Origin: an archaeon
GTDB lineage: Archaea > Asgardarchaeota > Hermodarchaeia > Hermodarchaeales > Hermodarchaeaceae
DNA length: 7,100 nt
Direction: 5' to 3'
Assembly (NCBI GenBank): GCA_016550485.1
Contig: JABXGV010000194.1
Coordinates: forward strand, 1 to 7,100
The notes beneath the pieces are model-generated. The model had not been told where the DNA came from. It ran no database searches and was given only the letters and a program-made list of their open reading frames with translations. Both the position numbers and the translations under genes were made by a program. Numbering within the stretch: the stretch's first letter is position 1; each line of letters opens with the position of its first letter. Below are positions 6,168 to 7,100 of the stretch, in pieces.

Positions 6168-6389
6168 ATGGTTGTAAAGACCTTCAAGAGCGCTGATGGT
6201 AGTATTACGATTGAGATTGATCATGACAAGTGCACTGGTGCAGCCGCCTGTGTCGATGTTTGCCCGATGTCTGTTTTTGAACTCGTAGATGAAAAATCAA
6301 CTGCTCCGAATGTTGACGAGTGCGTGAGCTGCTGTGCCTGCGTCACTAACTGCCCCGAGCAGGCAATCAAACACAGTGACTGCCCCTAG
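6168..6389 (+). CDS. Small dicluster (7Fe-type) ferredoxin
   Basis: The product is 73 residues, the usual size of a bacterial-type two-cluster ferredoxin, and is a soluble electron carrier. The second motif is complete: C52-x2-C55-x2-C58-x3-C62-P. The first reads C22-x2-A25-x2-C28-x3-C32-P, so the second cysteine is alanine. By the family's ligand scheme, C52, C55, C58 and C32 hold one [4Fe-4S] cluster. C22, C28 and C62 would hold the other, which with three cysteines is most likely [3Fe-4S]. C56 and C72 are extra cysteines; C56 could be a substitute ligand. The short N-terminal strand region (VVKTFKSADGSITIEIDHDK) is polar, with no targeting signal. It stands between the toroid gene and the TPR-like gene in the same direction, with its own Shine-Dalgarno and a possible TATA box. 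No partner oxidoreductase lies in the window, so its pathway cannot be assigned. Confidence 0.93.
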   Translation: MVVKTFKSADGSITIEIDHDKCTGAAACVDVCPMSVFELVDEKSTAPNVDECVSCCACVTNCPEQAIKHSDCP

Positions 6390-6483
6390 AAGCCAAAGCT
6401 ATGCCATCGTACCCTAGTAGCGGATTCTCGGAAGCAACAATTATTGCCTAGGCTAAGCAGTGGACAGAAAAGTTTGAAATAGG

Positions 6484-6501
6484 AGTTAGCGAAAGCTAAT
6501 T
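6484..6501 (+). other. Stem-loop with GAAA tetraloop before the TPR-like gene
   Basis: AGTTAGC (6484-6490) and GCTAATT (6495-6501) pair through 7 positions (one G-U) and close a GAAA loop of the stable GNRA type. TTAGC occurs again at 6514-6518 and could pair with the same GCTAA, forming a competing hairpin. No T-run follows, so a terminator for the ferredoxin gene is not convincing. It could be chance or a leader structure of the gene at 6548. Confidence 0.3.
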
Positions 6502-6547
6502 ACTTGAATTAAGTTAGCACCATTTGTTCAAAGCGGGGTTTTCTGAT

Positions 6548-7100
6548 ATGGTTCCTAGCACTGCTCCCACACCAGCTTCGGATTCTCCAGAGCTAGAAAG
6601 GGCCATTGAGCTGCTGGGACAGGCTGATGAGCTAGCCAAGGAACTTGAAGATGGAGAACAAGAACTAGCGAAAGCTGAGATTTGTAAAGCCTATGCGAGT
6701 ATCAAACTTTGTGAAGAAGCCCTACGCCTTGCCCTCGATATTAAACCAGGTAACGCGAGATGGCAGGCCCTAACGATTTCAGGTAAATCCTTCGTCCAGT
6801 GTGATAAGCTAGAAAAGGGCCTTGAAGAGGTCGAGAAGCTGGAAATGGAGGATGACCAATCATGTCTTCTCGATGGGATAGCCCGGGCTCTAGCTGAAAA
6901 GGGAGAAGTCGCGGAGGCCCTAAGGGTAGCGGGTACCATCGTAAGCGACCAGCGACGTGTCGTGTCTCTTGCCGCGGTGGCAGAAGCGTTGGCTCTAGCA
7001 GGTTATATTACCGAGGCAGTAGAAACTGTTAAGCAGTTCGAGGATTCAGACAAGGAGGGCCGGGTCTTGAGCAGTGCCATTGTCAGTCTCTCCAAGGCTG
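6548..7100 (+). CDS. TPR-like alpha-helical repeat protein, 3' end outside window
   Basis: The frame is open from ATG 6548 to the window edge, giving 184 residues with no stop. GGGG at 6535-6538 is a weak Shine-Dalgarno 9 bases before the start. After a Pro/Ser/Thr-rich start (MVPSTAPTPASDSP) the protein is almost wholly helical and rich in Ala, Leu and Glu. Repeats recur with a 33-residue period: units align at about residues 46 (KAYASIKLCEEALRLAL), 79 (KSFVQCDKLEKGLEEV), 112 (ARALAEKGEVAEALRVA), 145 (AEALALAGYITEAVETV) and 178 (cut off). The pattern ALA..G...EAL..A fits TPR-like solenoids, which usually bind other proteins. There is no signal peptide or TM segment in the visible part, so it is probably cytoplasmic. 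It follows the ferredoxin by 158 bases in the same direction. The reading frame is secure, the TPR-like call is good and the partner is unknown. Confidence 0.87.
   Translation, partial: MVPSTAPTPASDSPELERAIELLGQADELAKELEDGEQELAKAEICKAYASIKLCEEALRLALDIKPGNARWQALTISGKSFVQCDKLEKGLEEVEKLEMEDDQSCLLDGIARALAEKGEVAEALRVAGTIVSDQRRVVSLAAVAEALALAGYITEAVETVKQFEDSDKEGRVLSSAIVSLSKA

Noticed and set aside
6691..6939. Minus-strand open frame near the right edge
   Set aside because: It is antisense to the helical-repeat frame. Its Ser/Arg-rich product is the usual artefact opposite an Ala/Glu/Leu-rich gene.

Overview
The window looks like chromosomal DNA from an uncultured archaeon. Start sites carry archaeal-type Shine-Dalgarno pieces (GGTGA, GGTGAT, GGGGTGAT) about 5 bases before ATG, TATA-box-like elements sit about 45-60 bases before the start codons of several genes, and the proteins are of types common in archaea: DUF998-like membrane proteins, a secreted beta-propeller/CARDB protein with a C-terminal anchor, and a small 7Fe-type ferredoxin. 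The LRR consensus (LDLSPLxxCxxL) and the overall mix remind me of Asgard archaea such as Thorarchaeia. That placement is an impression, not something the window proves.

Layout. Positions 1-488 (+) hold the 3' part of a DUF998-like membrane protein, and 681-1325 (+) holds a complete paralogue, so this is a tandem duplication. A convergent 21-base gap separates it from a leucine-rich-repeat protein with a winged-helix-like C-terminus (1347-2513, -). Next comes a large surface protein (2658-5159, -) with signal peptide, seven-bladed Vgb-like propeller, CARDB domain, NEW3-like domain, Ig-like domain and TM anchor. A terminator-like hairpin plus T-tract lies between these two minus-strand genes. 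At 5160-5264 a compact divergent promoter region with a perfect 9-base inverted repeat serves the surface protein and, on the plus strand, an alpha/alpha-toroid (prenyltransferase/squalene-cyclase-repeat) protein (5265-6068). A ferredoxin (6168-6389, +) and the 5' part of a TPR-like helical-repeat protein (6548-7100, +, running off the window) follow. No gene-free stretch exceeds 200 bases. I see no rRNA, tRNA, CRISPR array or insertion sequence.

Function. Nothing shows that the genes form one pathway. Four of the seven proteins are built from regular structural repeats (propeller, LRR, alpha-toroid, TPR-like solenoid), which suggests binding or scaffold roles. The most notable points are: (i) the surface-protein frame encodes a clear signal peptide behind a strong Shine-Dalgarno but has no ATG, GTG, TTG or CTG there, only ATA; (ii) the LRR protein has ten repeats of exactly 24 residues with no indels, fused to a winged-helix-like end; (iii) the divergent promoter has TATA-like elements in its inverted-repeat arms; (iv) the ferredoxin has Ala in place of one cluster Cys.
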